Shown piece by piece: positions 1-7,413 of a stretch of 9,843 nucleotides of DNA. Each line of letters begins with the position of its first letter. The stretch's first letter is position 1. A model generated the notes under the pieces. It searched no databases, had not been told where the DNA came from, and saw only the letters and a list, made by a program, of their open reading frames with translations. Location: contig CAMPGT010000147.1 in NCBI GenBank assembly GCA_946885665.1, forward strand, positions 1 through 9,843, given 5' to 3'. The position numbers and the translations under genes are program-made. The stretch is from an uncultured Chitinophagaceae bacterium (lineage in GTDB: Bacteria > Bacteroidota > Bacteroidia > Chitinophagales > Chitinophagaceae).

Positions 1-875
1 ATAAAATGCATCATGAGCTCCACCAGTTCATTCGCGTCGGTCATGAATTGGTCGGGTGCAAGTCCGGCAGTCACCAGCAAATTCGGATCCTCATATTTCT
101 TTCCAATAAGTTTTTTGTCGCGGCGGCCCGTTCCCACCGAAACGATCAGCAGTTTATCGTCGCCGGTTTCCCAGTTCAGGTTGAAGCCCTTTAGTGTTGC
201 GGCAAGAAACAGTTGCAGCGACGGATTGTTCATCATGCTCATGCCACCGTCAACAAAGATGCCCTTCTGGCCTGATCCCACATCCACGATTTCCGGCTCA
301 AAATAGCTGGGCGCGGCCGTGCTGGCCCTTACGATGTCTTTCACGAGAAAGCGGTTCACCGAAAAGAAATGTCCGCGCGGGTTGTTGAGCACCGGCCAGG
401 TGCTGAAGGTATCGAGCCGTTTAGTGACGGCGCAAAATCCTGTTTTATTGGAATCGTCGCCGAGCCTTGCATCGCCAAATATTCTTTCCAGTTCCTCCTT
501 TAGCGGCGCCGCGTTGTATTTACGGTTGATGTAGAGTTGCTTGCCGAAGATATTCAGCCCGTTTTTATCACTGAATATTTTTTTGCCCAGCTCCTGGTAC
601 ATCGTCTTGATTTCTGTAACTGATTTGCCGCCAATGGCCAGCAGTGCGGCAATGATGGAGCCGGTACTCGTGCCGCCGATGAGGTCGAAGTAATGATGCA
701 GCCTGAATTCTGACGGAGGCATCATATCCTTGTGCTTTTCGGCAAGCGTTGACTCGATCTTTTCCAGGAACCCCAGCGTCAAAGCGCCGCGGATGCCGCC
801 GCCGTCGAGTGACAAAATTCTTTTGGGCCCCTTGGCGTGGAGTCGTTCGTCGAGTGTTGCTGAGATAGGAAACAT
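1..875 (-). CDS. Patatin-like phospholipase, last gene of the operon (3' end outside window)
   Basis: Predicted serine acyl hydrolase that would cleave acyl chains from membrane phospholipids. The reading frame is open from an ATG at 875-873 to the window edge, giving 291 complete codons, so the C-terminus is missing. Three hallmarks of the patatin family are visible: the glycine-rich oxyanion-hole loop DGGGIRG (residues 24-30), the nucleophile elbow GGTSTGS with Ser70, and the catalytic-dyad Asp209 in VDGG. The order and spacing are normal and the dyad is intact, so the enzyme should be active. No signal peptide is seen, so it is probably cytosolic and acts on the inner membrane face. It starts 18 bases after the stop of the large membrane protein, in the same reading frame, which indicates co-transcription. 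Patatins are well-known effectors of bacterial defence systems such as CapV in CBASS. An effector role here is inferred from the neighbours; a housekeeping lipase is the alternative. Confidence 0.93.
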   Translation of the reverse strand, partial: MFPISATLDERLHAKGPKRILSLDGGGIRGALTLGFLEKIESTLAEKHKDMMPPSEFRLHHYFDLIGGTSTGSIIAALLAIGGKSVTEIKTMYQELGKKIFSDKNGLNIFGKQLYINRKYNAAPLKEELERIFGDARLGDDSNKTGFCAVTKRLDTFSTWPVLNNPRGHFFSVNRFLVKDIVRASTAAPSYFEPEIVDVGSGQKGIFVDGGMSMMNNPSLQLFLAATLKGFNLNWETGDDKLLIVSVGTGRRDKKLIGKKYEDPNLLVTAGLAPDQFMTDANELVELMMHF

Positions 876-893
876 GGTGTTATGATTAAATGA

Positions 894-3800
894 TTAATAT
901 TTGTTTGAAGCGCTTCTAATATTGATACCATAAATGTCAACATATTTTTCCTGCGGCGCATTATCGCCGCGCATACTCACGCGGATGATCTGCTCGATGC
1001 CATCACCTCTTTTCGGCCTCACCAGCATCGTTACTTTGCCGCTGCCCAGCTTGTCGCTGATGTTGTAATTCCTGTCAAGGAACGCACGCACGCTTTCGTT
1101 CATCGCATACGCTTCCTTTTCTTCTGCCGGCGTATTGTAATAACTCACAATCTTTATTCTGGCCTCTGCTGTTGAATACAACTGGTCATAAAGAACCTTC
1201 ATTTGCGAGGCGTTTGCATTCTTCACTTCCAAATTGCCGGGGTTAACAGTAATGCGTGTAAAGAATTGCCATTCTTCGCCGGCAACAGGCTCCTTCTTGC
1301 TTTGCTGCGCATTCTTATCAGCCTGGACGGCCGCATTGTTGTAATCCTGTTGCTGCACGTTGACCGCAGACTGCGTCCAGCTTATGGCAAGATAATCGCG
1401 ATCGAAAGGTGTGCCCTGGAACCTGTTAACGGCAATATCGGCACTCCGTTCGAGCGGCACGATCTTGTACACAGGCTGCACGCGTTTGCCGGCGTCAATG
1501 CGCATCGACGGGTATTTGTCGAAAAAGCTGTTGTGAGCGTAACTTATCTCCGGCGTGTACAAACGCCCCATAGAACCCTGTTGCTTTTGCAACTGGTTGG
1601 ACTGGGTTGTATTGAGAAATGAAGAGGGCGCCAGCGGGAAATAAAACCTGCGGGTTATTTCGCGTTGCTGCGATACGTTGGCACTAGCTGTGGTGTAATA
1701 TTCCCTGGCGGCATCCGTGGCCGTGCATGCCGATTCGTCGAGCGGCGCCGCCTCTGCCGCAGTATATCTTCCCGGTAAAATGCAAAATTGAAAGCCCGAG
1801 CGCGAAACGTTCCGCACAAATAATACGCGCGTTTCACCGTTAGCCGATACCACCACTTTATACACGCCATTTTTGCTGTACGCGTTTTGAATGGTATAAG
1901 TGGTGTAATTGGCAGGCGATTTTTCGCCCATCCATAATAGCCTGTCGCGTGTGTTCCAGGTGATCAACCGGCCGCTCCGGCTGTTCCATATTTCGTTTAA
2001 GGCAGATGGAAGACTTGCCGGCGGTATTGCCGACCATTCGGGCGCACGTGCAAAATACAGGCGCAGCACGGAGGCCGAGCCGGCGACACTGCCGGTGATC
2101 TTCAGTTGCTGGCCAAAAAGATCGTTTACCCATTGTTGAATGCTGGCCGATGCGCTGCGGCCGGAATCGTTGACCAACAGCATTGATGCGTTGACGCTGC
2201 TGTCCATTCTCGTCTGCACATTGAAGGTTGACGACAGCAGCTCGCTGAGCAGTTGCACGCTGTCTTGCATGCCGGGATCGTTGTACAACAATTCGAAAGC
2301 GGGTTTGGGCGCGACGGGTTCGCACCTCGTCAGCACCAATTCGTTGGTGGCAGCCAAAACCATTTGCCTGCTGGCAGTTTTATTATCCGCCCACGACACT
2401 TCAACGAGTGCGGGCCGGCCGGCCACCTCGCCAAATGGCGCAGTGAGCGTTGCCCTGTTGGCAGATTGGAATACGAGTGGAACGGTGCGTTGCTCAAGTG
2501 CAACGCTGCCGGTTAGCTCGTCATTGCCCTGCACGGCGCACGTATCTGTTGCGAAAGTGAAATTGAAAACCTGGCTGGCGGTACTGTCGGCATGTACAAA
2601 CTTCACGGTTTCCAATTGCCATTTTTCGAGCCACGGCTTTCCAAACAACAGCAGCGCCAAAATAGCGGCCGTTAAAGCACCCATGGCCGTATACACCGTG
2701 GGGAATCGGCGCCTCGGTATGGGCCGGCCGTGGTTACCGCCCAAATGGGCAGCGGGCGTTATATCAAGAAGGTTGTGCCAGTCGTCCCCTTCCTTTTTGT
2801 TGAGGTAGCGCACCAGCGGACCGTCATACACTTTTCCTTTTATCCATCTTTCGTCGAACGCCTTTGCCTCGTTTTCAAAATGGTCGTACGATTGAGGATC
2901 ATAGTTGTACAGCAGGTATTTGTTCGTAAGTTCCTGGATTCGTTTCTCCTCCTGGAAATACTCGTCGTTCTTATAAGCAAGATCGATACGCGCCAACACA
3001 TCAAGCACCGTTTTCCTGGCGATCACTTCATTGTCGCGGCTCAGTTCCTTTAATAATCCGAGCCGTGTTGCTTCAGGAATAAACCCATCTTTCATCCAGG
3101 GCAATCTTACCAACTTCAGCAAGCGGGTAAAATTAACCGCCTGCAGGTTTCCGCGTGCCTCGGCCAGCGCGCGGCCGATCTCGATCATCATCTCCCAACG
3201 AAGCTTTGGATATACGGCGATGGCACAGAGCCATTGAAAAAGAAATTCGTCGCCTAAATATTCTTTGATTTGAGAAATCTTTTGATACCGCCGGTTGCCT
3301 GTTGAGTAATTCCCGGCGAGCGTTCGAAAGTGGTCCTGTTGCTGAAATTGTTTTTCGGTGATGGCCTGCACCAGCAGCAACTGACCCTGAATATCTGCGG
3401 GCATCACAACAAATCCTTTTGACAGCGCCTGCTCGCGCGGACCCCAGTCGCCATACGCCACGGGTGTGAGTATGGAGCGCATTTCCCACTCACCGACAAG
3501 TTTCATCTTTTCCGTTTCAAGCGCGGGCAAATGCGGATACAGCAATTGATGGCCGGTACCCAGCACCACCATCACATGATTCTTATACAGTTCACTCAGC
3601 CGCTGCAGCGAAATGCCCAAAGGATGCGCGGCATTGGTAAAACGTGTGAAATCGGTGAAGTAAAAGCGTTCCACATTCACATTTTCTTCCACGAGCAAAT
3701 TGACGAGGTAATCGAACAAAGCGAGCTGCTGGCTGTTGTTGCCGGGCCTCTCCACCAGCAGTAAAAATTCCAGTTGCTTTGTGCGTTGGGAAAACACAAG

Positions 3801-5063
3801 CGAAGGCAGGCCGCCGGCGAGTATCTCCGATTTGATGCTTCTCTTGATATCCAACACCTGCGAATCATCTTCAATCCTCTTTCTCATGCCCCTGAAGAAG
3901 GTGTTCATTTCGGGCTCTCTTGCAATCAGCTCCATCTCGTTATTTTCGAGAGGTATGTCCACCCTGCCCGGAGATACTTCCTTTTCTGTCGCAATCAAAT
4001 TCGTATCGGTAACCGAAATGATTTTCTTTCTGCGCCTGCTTTTGAGATATTGCCAAAGGGCGCCGGCGAATGGCAGCAGTAAAAGTGTGTACAACCAGGG
4101 ATTAATAAATAAAGGAGGCGTAGGCGGCGGCCCGATCGAGGCAATTCTCAACGGGCTCGGCGGATCCACATAAAAGGTTAACGGCGAATAGAGGCTGCAA
4201 TTGGATTGTCCGGAGGCAAGTACGTAATCGACCTGGTAGCTGCCGGCAGAGTCAATACGATAATGCAACTGGTCGGCCTGGTTGTGGATCGTATCTGCGC
4301 CATTGACTACCCACAGTGCACCTCGTGTTGCGCCCGCGTTCCCACGCACAACGGGCCTGATGATGACCTCGCTGCCCCGCTGCAGGTTGCTTATATTATC
4401 AGGCACCAGTTGTTCGACCACCGCATCGCACACAAACAATTGCCGTTCCGTTACTGCCGATAATTTCCCGGTCTTTGCCCTCATCCTAACGGTCATCGTA
4501 CCGCGCTGCAATGGCGATAGTGTAAAGCTGTTCAAACCGGCAAATGTCCAGCCTTTTCCAATGTTCCATTCAATTTGTGCCTTTCCCGGATCGGCCGCCT
4601 CCACCAAAACCGTATCGGTGGGCAGGGCAACATTACCGGGCTGTGCGTTAACGAGCACTGTAAACTGCGCAGAAGGCTGATGAGGCGGCAACATGCTGTT
4701 CCAAATTATGCAACCTGTAATGATCAGCAGCAAGGCGGCGGCACAGGAGTAAAAAATAATTCTTTTTCGTTTTCGTGTCTTTGCTGCTTCATCATCGGAA
4801 GCGGCGGTCCGTTCCGCATACGCATCGAACACTTTATAAAAACGTTCCTGGTCCTGTTCGGAAGTGCAGAGCAGCGGCGCGAGCCGGTAACGAAGTGTGC
4901 GAATATCTTCAGTGCCGAAAGTGCCGGTAACTTTTAACAGCTCTATGTAATCGTCGGGCTTTATGACAAAGCCTTCCTTTTTCAAATGAGCGATCAGCTC
5001 TTCGAAGGGGAAGTGGAGGGATGCAGAACCTGTTGCCTGTGCAATATGAACAACAGTGGCCAA
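894..5063 (-). CDS. Large three-pass membrane protein with CoxE-like N-terminal domain and degenerate vWA-like domain
   Basis: 1389 residues; no single known family recognised. Residues 17-85 resemble the helical domain that precedes vWA in CoxE-type MoxR partners (an LKKEGF...ELLK pattern, then RFYKVFDAYAE). TM1 is about 102-121 and TM2 about 319-340, enclosing Ig/PKD-like beta segments (131-300). TM3 is about 788-810. Basic clusters KTRKRKR, KSRRRKK and RPIPRRR lie on the cytosolic side of each TM, giving cytosolic 1-101 and 341-787 and extracytoplasmic 122-318 and 811-1389. Cytosolic residues 425-570 look like a vWA fold, but the metal site is lost (see 3354-3791). A helical, winged-helix-like part follows (about 605-690). 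The long C-terminal part has beta-rich segments and a weakly OmpA-like end. It lies 14 bases after moxR, so it is probably the MoxR partner that joins envelope to cytosol. The TTG start is chosen because no ATG occurs before residue 124. The domain calls are by eye; the gene itself is certain. Confidence 0.9.
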   Translation of the reverse strand: MATVVHIAQATGSASLHFPFEELIAHLKKEGFVIKPDDYIELLKVTGTFGTEDIRTLRYRLAPLLCTSEQDQERFYKVFDAYAERTAASDDEAAKTRKRKRIIFYSCAAALLLIITGCIIWNSMLPPHQPSAQFTVLVNAQPGNVALPTDTVLVEAADPGKAQIEWNIGKGWTFAGLNSFTLSPLQRGTMTVRMRAKTGKLSAVTERQLFVCDAVVEQLVPDNISNLQRGSEVIIRPVVRGNAGATRGALWVVNGADTIHNQADQLHYRIDSAGSYQVDYVLASGQSNCSLYSPLTFYVDPPSPLRIASIGPPPTPPLFINPWLYTLLLLPFAGALWQYLKSRRRKKIISVTDTNLIATEKEVSPGRVDIPLENNEMELIAREPEMNTFFRGMRKRIEDDSQVLDIKRSIKSEILAGGLPSLVFSQRTKQLEFLLLVERPGNNSQQLALFDYLVNLLVEENVNVERFYFTDFTRFTNAAHPLGISLQRLSELYKNHVMVVLGTGHQLLYPHLPALETEKMKLVGEWEMRSILTPVAYGDWGPREQALSKGFVVMPADIQGQLLLVQAITEKQFQQQDHFRTLAGNYSTGNRRYQKISQIKEYLGDEFLFQWLCAIAVYPKLRWEMMIEIGRALAEARGNLQAVNFTRLLKLVRLPWMKDGFIPEATRLGLLKELSRDNEVIARKTVLDVLARIDLAYKNDEYFQEEKRIQELTNKYLLYNYDPQSYDHFENEAKAFDERWIKGKVYDGPLVRYLNKKEGDDWHNLLDITPAAHLGGNHGRPIPRRRFPTVYTAMGALTAAILALLLFGKPWLEKWQLETVKFVHADSTASQVFNFTFATDTCAVQGNDELTGSVALEQRTVPLVFQSANRATLTAPFGEVAGRPALVEVSWADNKTASRQMVLAATNELVLTRCEPVAPKPAFELLYNDPGMQDSVQLLSELLSSTFNVQTRMDSSVNASMLLVNDSGRSASASIQQWVNDLFGQQLKITGSVAGSASVLRLYFARAPEWSAIPPASLPSALNEIWNSRSGRLITWNTRDRLLWMGEKSPANYTTYTIQNAYSKNGVYKVVVSANGETRVLFVRNVSRSGFQFCILPGRYTAAEAAPLDESACTATDAAREYYTTASANVSQQREITRRFYFPLAPSSFLNTTQSNQLQKQQGSMGRLYTPEISYAHNSFFDKYPSMRIDAGKRVQPVYKIVPLERSADIAVNRFQGTPFDRDYLAISWTQSAVNVQQQDYNNAAVQADKNAQQSKKEPVAGEEWQFFTRITVNPGNLEVKNANASQMKVLYDQLYSTAEARIKIVSYYNTPAEEKEAYAMNESVRAFLDRNYNISDKLGSGKVTMLVRPKRGDGIEQIIRVSMRGDNAPQEKYVDIYGINIRSASNKY
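3354..3791 (-). other. vWA-like domain lacking the MIDAS metal site
   Basis: Residues 425-570 of the 1389-residue protein. A hydrophobic strand (EFLLLV, 432-437) is followed by a glycine-containing turn and a long helix. A second strand ends in FYFTDF and a third is HVMVVLGTG, which is the order expected for a von Willebrand factor A fold as in CoxE. Where an active domain has DxSxS, this one reads E438-x-P440-x-N442, so Mg2+ coordination is not expected. The later stretch ILTPVAYGDWGPREQAL (531-547) looks conserved but its role is unknown to me. The domain probably serves protein-protein contact with MoxR. Confidence 0.5.
4809..5015 (-). other. CoxE-like N-terminal helical domain within the membrane protein
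   Basis: Residues 17-85 of the 1389-residue protein. The order of features matches what I recall of the N-terminus of CoxE-type vWA proteins: a phenylalanine-rich first helix, a short LKKEGF turn, a conserved-looking ELLK helix, a middle helix rich in Arg and Leu, and a last helix RFYKVFDAYAE. In CoxE proteins this region precedes a vWA domain and the partner is a MoxR ATPase, which is the arrangement here. The resemblance is a pattern judgement, not a profile score. Confidence 0.5.
5061..5063 (-). other. Non-canonical TTG start codon of the large membrane protein
   Basis: In this frame the nearest upstream stop is TGA at 5087-5085, inside the end of the MoxR gene. Between it and residue 124 there is no ATG. 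The CoxE-like domain (residues 17-85) must be translated, so initiation has to be at TTG (5063-5061) or at the adjacent ATT (5066-5064). TTG is the more usual choice. No Shine-Dalgarno motif is visible and the upstream leader is A/T-rich, as is usual in Bacteroidota. The MoxR stop codon ends 14 bases upstream, so translation probably depends partly on coupling to MoxR. Confidence 0.6.
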
Positions 5064-5077
5064 AATGTAACTTTGTT

Positions 5078-6073
5078 TTATTGATCAGCAAATCGAACCA
5101 TGTCTTCCTTGCTCTTGAACAATGCGCTGAGGCTGGCGTCGTATAGTGTCCTGTCTTTTTCCTGGCTATAATTTCCGAGTTCGCCGTTATTCAGCAACCC
5201 GAATTTCTGCAGCACGTGTATCCAGTCAAGAAATTCGGAGGTGGCCGGTTTCTTACTGATCGCCTGCTGGCGGTAAGTAATGAACTGGTCGATGGCGCGC
5301 GAATAGCTTTCATCAGGTACTTCGCGGGTGTCGGGAACCTTCATTCTTGATTTGGTGATTTCCAGCAAGGTTGGTTTGTCGGGGAACGGTATGTGATAGA
5401 ACACGCATCTTCTCAAAAATGCGTTGGGCAGATTCTTCTCTGAATTGCTGGTCATGATAACGATCATCCGGGCCTTCTGCGGCGGTCGCGGCACCTGCAA
5501 ACCGAGTTCCCGAATGTCGAACGAAAAGTTTTCCATTTCGTTGAGCAAATCGTTGGGAAAATCGCGTGGCGCCTTGTCGATTTCATCAATCAGCACTACG
5601 CTGCTGCGCGGATCGTCATCCACCATCGTTCCATTTTCATTGGCAGCGTCTGTAAACTGGTTCAATTCCCATAATCTCGATACGGCCCCGCTTTTCTTTC
5701 CATGCGCCAACGCAATGGCGAGCCCCATTCCCCTCACTTCAATGAAATCTTCCGTTCGCTGGTTTGTTTTGCACCTGAAATGGCCAACGGCATCGTAATA
5801 ATAAAAGAGATCGCTGGCAGTCGAGCCCGATTTGGTGTTAAAAACAAGCGGTGTTGGCAAAAATGGATAGAGATCATTTGTTGTTTGCTGCGCCAATTGA
5901 TGGGCCACCCAAAAAGCAAGCTGTGTTTTGCCTGTGCCGGGCTCGCCGCTTACCACCAGCGGCTTATTAAGAGCAATGGCAATTTCTACCGCCTGTATGA
6001 GCGCCTCGGAAGCAATGTAACTGGCAGGCGAGGTATTGAGCGGGATGGAGGTGATATCAATATTTCTGTTCAT
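5078..6073 (-). CDS. MoxR-family AAA+ ATPase
   Basis: 331 residues, a normal length for MoxR proteins, which are chaperone-like hexameric AAA+ ATPases that remodel or activate vWA-domain partners. The Walker A motif is GEPGTGKT (residues 43-50) and Walker B is VVLIDEID (159-166). Sensor 1 is TSN (Asn210) and the arginine finger lies in AFLRRC (Arg221/222). All are intact, so ATP hydrolysis is expected. A helical lid follows, with TLLEIT and an SEFLDWI segment that fits sensor 2 poorly. There is no membrane segment, so it is cytosolic. The ATG at 6073-6071 is 11 bases after the stop of the DUF4062 gene, and the stop is 14 bases before the TTG of the membrane protein. It is likely the motor of the operon, acting on the CoxE/vWA-like partner downstream. 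Housekeeping MoxR genes sit beside canonical MIDAS vWA genes (BatA/B type), which are absent here. Confidence 0.93.
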   Translation of the reverse strand: MNRNIDITSIPLNTSPASYIASEALIQAVEIAIALNKPLVVSGEPGTGKTQLAFWVAHQLAQQTTNDLYPFLPTPLVFNTKSGSTASDLFYYYDAVGHFRCKTNQRTEDFIEVRGMGLAIALAHGKKSGAVSRLWELNQFTDAANENGTMVDDDPRSSVVLIDEIDKAPRDFPNDLLNEMENFSFDIRELGLQVPRPPQKARMIVIMTSNSEKNLPNAFLRRCVFYHIPFPDKPTLLEITKSRMKVPDTREVPDESYSRAIDQFITYRQQAISKKPATSEFLDWIHVLQKFGLLNNGELGNYSQEKDRTLYDASLSALFKSKEDMVRFADQ

Positions 6074-6084
6074 GGCGGTAATTG

Positions 6085-7413
6085 TCAGCAGTTAAGAATA
6101 GAAATGATTTGCTCGTCCTTGTTGTTGATGCGTTCTATAAGTTGACGGATCTTTTCTTCGGCAATCTCCATGCGAAATTCGGGTGGCAGGTTCTGGAAGA
6201 TTTCTTTGTAGAGTTTCCTGATCTTGAACTTGTCGGTCGTGAAATACTGATCCATCCAGCCTTCGAGGTGATCGCGGTTGATGGGGCCGAAGCGGTTGAA
6301 ATAAATAGCCTGGAGCGATTCATCTTTAAGGCAATCTTTGAGCACCTGGATATGCTGCCTTGTTTTTTCCATGCTTTCGGGTTCATCCAGTTCATCCTGC
6401 AGGTAATAAAAGAAATACATTCTCTTGTTGAATGTTTCATCCCCGGCAAAGAGCAGGTTCAGTTCTTTGATGATCCTCGCAATGCATTTAATCTTCGGCT
6501 CATCGGTAAGCTCCACGTAATTGTCCATGGAAATAACGATGCAGGGAAACGGATACACTTCTGCGATGGCGCTTTTCAATTCTTCACGGGAGGTTTTGAC
6601 GATCTGTGCCTCCGGGTTCACACGGTCGTGCAGGCGGAAAAGAAAATTATACAGGTTCTTATCTTCCGAATCATTGGTGTAAAAATCAGTGAACGAAAAA
6701 GTGATGATCTTTTCTTCGGGTATGTGCATGGAAAAGATGGCACAGCGGTTGGTAAGATTGCCGGGAATGTCTTCTTCGTAACCGCTGCCAACAAAAAGCT
6801 GGAAGAGAGAACGCTGGCTGATCCTGTTTTGCTGGTAATTGAGGAATTGCTCATTGCGGTCGCAGCAATGCTTCCAGTTGGGATCAACATACTTGTTTTT
6901 TACATTGGGATCGGTTAACGCTTTTTTGATAATAGAGGCGGACACGGCCTGCACCAGGTCGATCGGGTGTTCAAAGAAGATGGGCGAATACCGTGATGCA
7001 TCGTCTTTCAGTTCGTTCAGCATCTTCTGCTTGTATTCTTTTTCATCGCCTTCGTCCTGCACCAGCACATCCTTAGGCGCTGTTTTTTCGTTGGCGATAT
7101 ACACCCAAATGATCTTTCCCAGCTTTCTCGCTGTTTCATATTCAAGATGGGTGAAAGAAAGGTGGCGGCTGTTGCTGTTATCGATGTCCGGGGCTATCGA
7201 TCCGTATTTGTTAGCGAGCAGGAGAATATAAATATCGCAGGCGGCCACATCCTGCAGGCACTTGTCGAGCGTGTACATTCCATCTGCAATGTAGATTTCC
7301 ATTGCATTGAGCAGGAAGGTTTCCCGGAAATGGTTCAATAATGTAATGATGGCATCACGGTAGGTCTCCAGGTCCGAAAAAGTCGACGACAGGTAAGTTT
7401 TGTAGTTAGCCAT
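6085..7413 (-). CDS. DUF4062 (TIR-like) domain joined to a degenerate STAND-like module
   Basis: 442 residues from the ATG at 7413-7411. A TTG six bases upstream would add two residues but is less likely. Residues 4-108 match DUF4062: YLSSTFSDLETYRDAI near the start, a CDIYILLLANKYGSI strand and loop, then FTHLEYETARK followed by IIWVYI. The domain has a TIR/nucleosidase-like Rossmann fold; Glu91 or Glu93 sits where TIR enzymes carry a conserved glutamate (inference). Residues 183-400 begin with CDRNEQ and continue with a strand, a glycine loop GSGYEEDIPG (209-218) and a strand PCIVISMDN (290-298). This resembles the inactive STAND modules of bacterial conflict systems: the loop lacks the Lys-Ser/Thr of a working P-loop. 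The C-terminal tail (about 400-442) is charged and helical. As first gene of the operon it likely senses or signals upstream of MoxR, or is itself an effector. Confidence 0.88.
   Translation of the reverse strand: MANYKTYLSSTFSDLETYRDAIITLLNHFRETFLLNAMEIYIADGMYTLDKCLQDVAACDIYILLLANKYGSIAPDIDNSNSRHLSFTHLEYETARKLGKIIWVYIANEKTAPKDVLVQDEGDEKEYKQKMLNELKDDASRYSPIFFEHPIDLVQAVSASIIKKALTDPNVKNKYVDPNWKHCCDRNEQFLNYQQNRISQRSLFQLFVGSGYEEDIPGNLTNRCAIFSMHIPEEKIITFSFTDFYTNDSEDKNLYNFLFRLHDRVNPEAQIVKTSREELKSAIAEVYPFPCIVISMDNYVELTDEPKIKCIARIIKELNLLFAGDETFNKRMYFFYYLQDELDEPESMEKTRQHIQVLKDCLKDESLQAIYFNRFGPINRDHLEGWMDQYFTTDKFKIRKLYKEIFQNLPPEFRMEIAEEKIRQLIERINNKDEQIISILNC

Larger units (their letters stand above)
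1..7413 (-). other. Predicted four-gene operon: DUF4062-STAND-like, MoxR, vWA-like membrane protein, patatin
   Basis: Four consecutive same-strand genes are separated by 11, 14 and 18 bases, with no room for separate promoters or terminators. The domain set (TIR-like sensor/effector, MoxR AAA+, CoxE/vWA-like partner, lipase) matches the logic of MoxR-vWA conflict systems: an NTPase and its adaptor control a toxic effector. The operon may continue past the left window edge, since the patatin gene does. The defence role is inferred from domain content and gene order; nothing in the sequence proves it. Confidence 0.7.

Noticed and set aside
1..875. CBASS with a CapV-type patatin effector
   Set aside because: No CD-NTase, E1/E2 or HORMA/TRIP13 gene is present in the window; the partners here are MoxR and DUF4062 proteins.
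1203..4937. Long plus-strand open frames such as 2140-2808 and 4282-4680
   Set aside because: They lie opposite the 1389-codon gene, have low-complexity Ser/Cys/Arg-rich translations with no recognisable domain, and are antisense shadows.
5078..6073. Housekeeping MoxR-BatABD (aerotolerance) locus
   Set aside because: The neighbours lack DUF58 and canonical MIDAS vWA genes; instead there are DUF4062, a MIDAS-less membrane protein and patatin.
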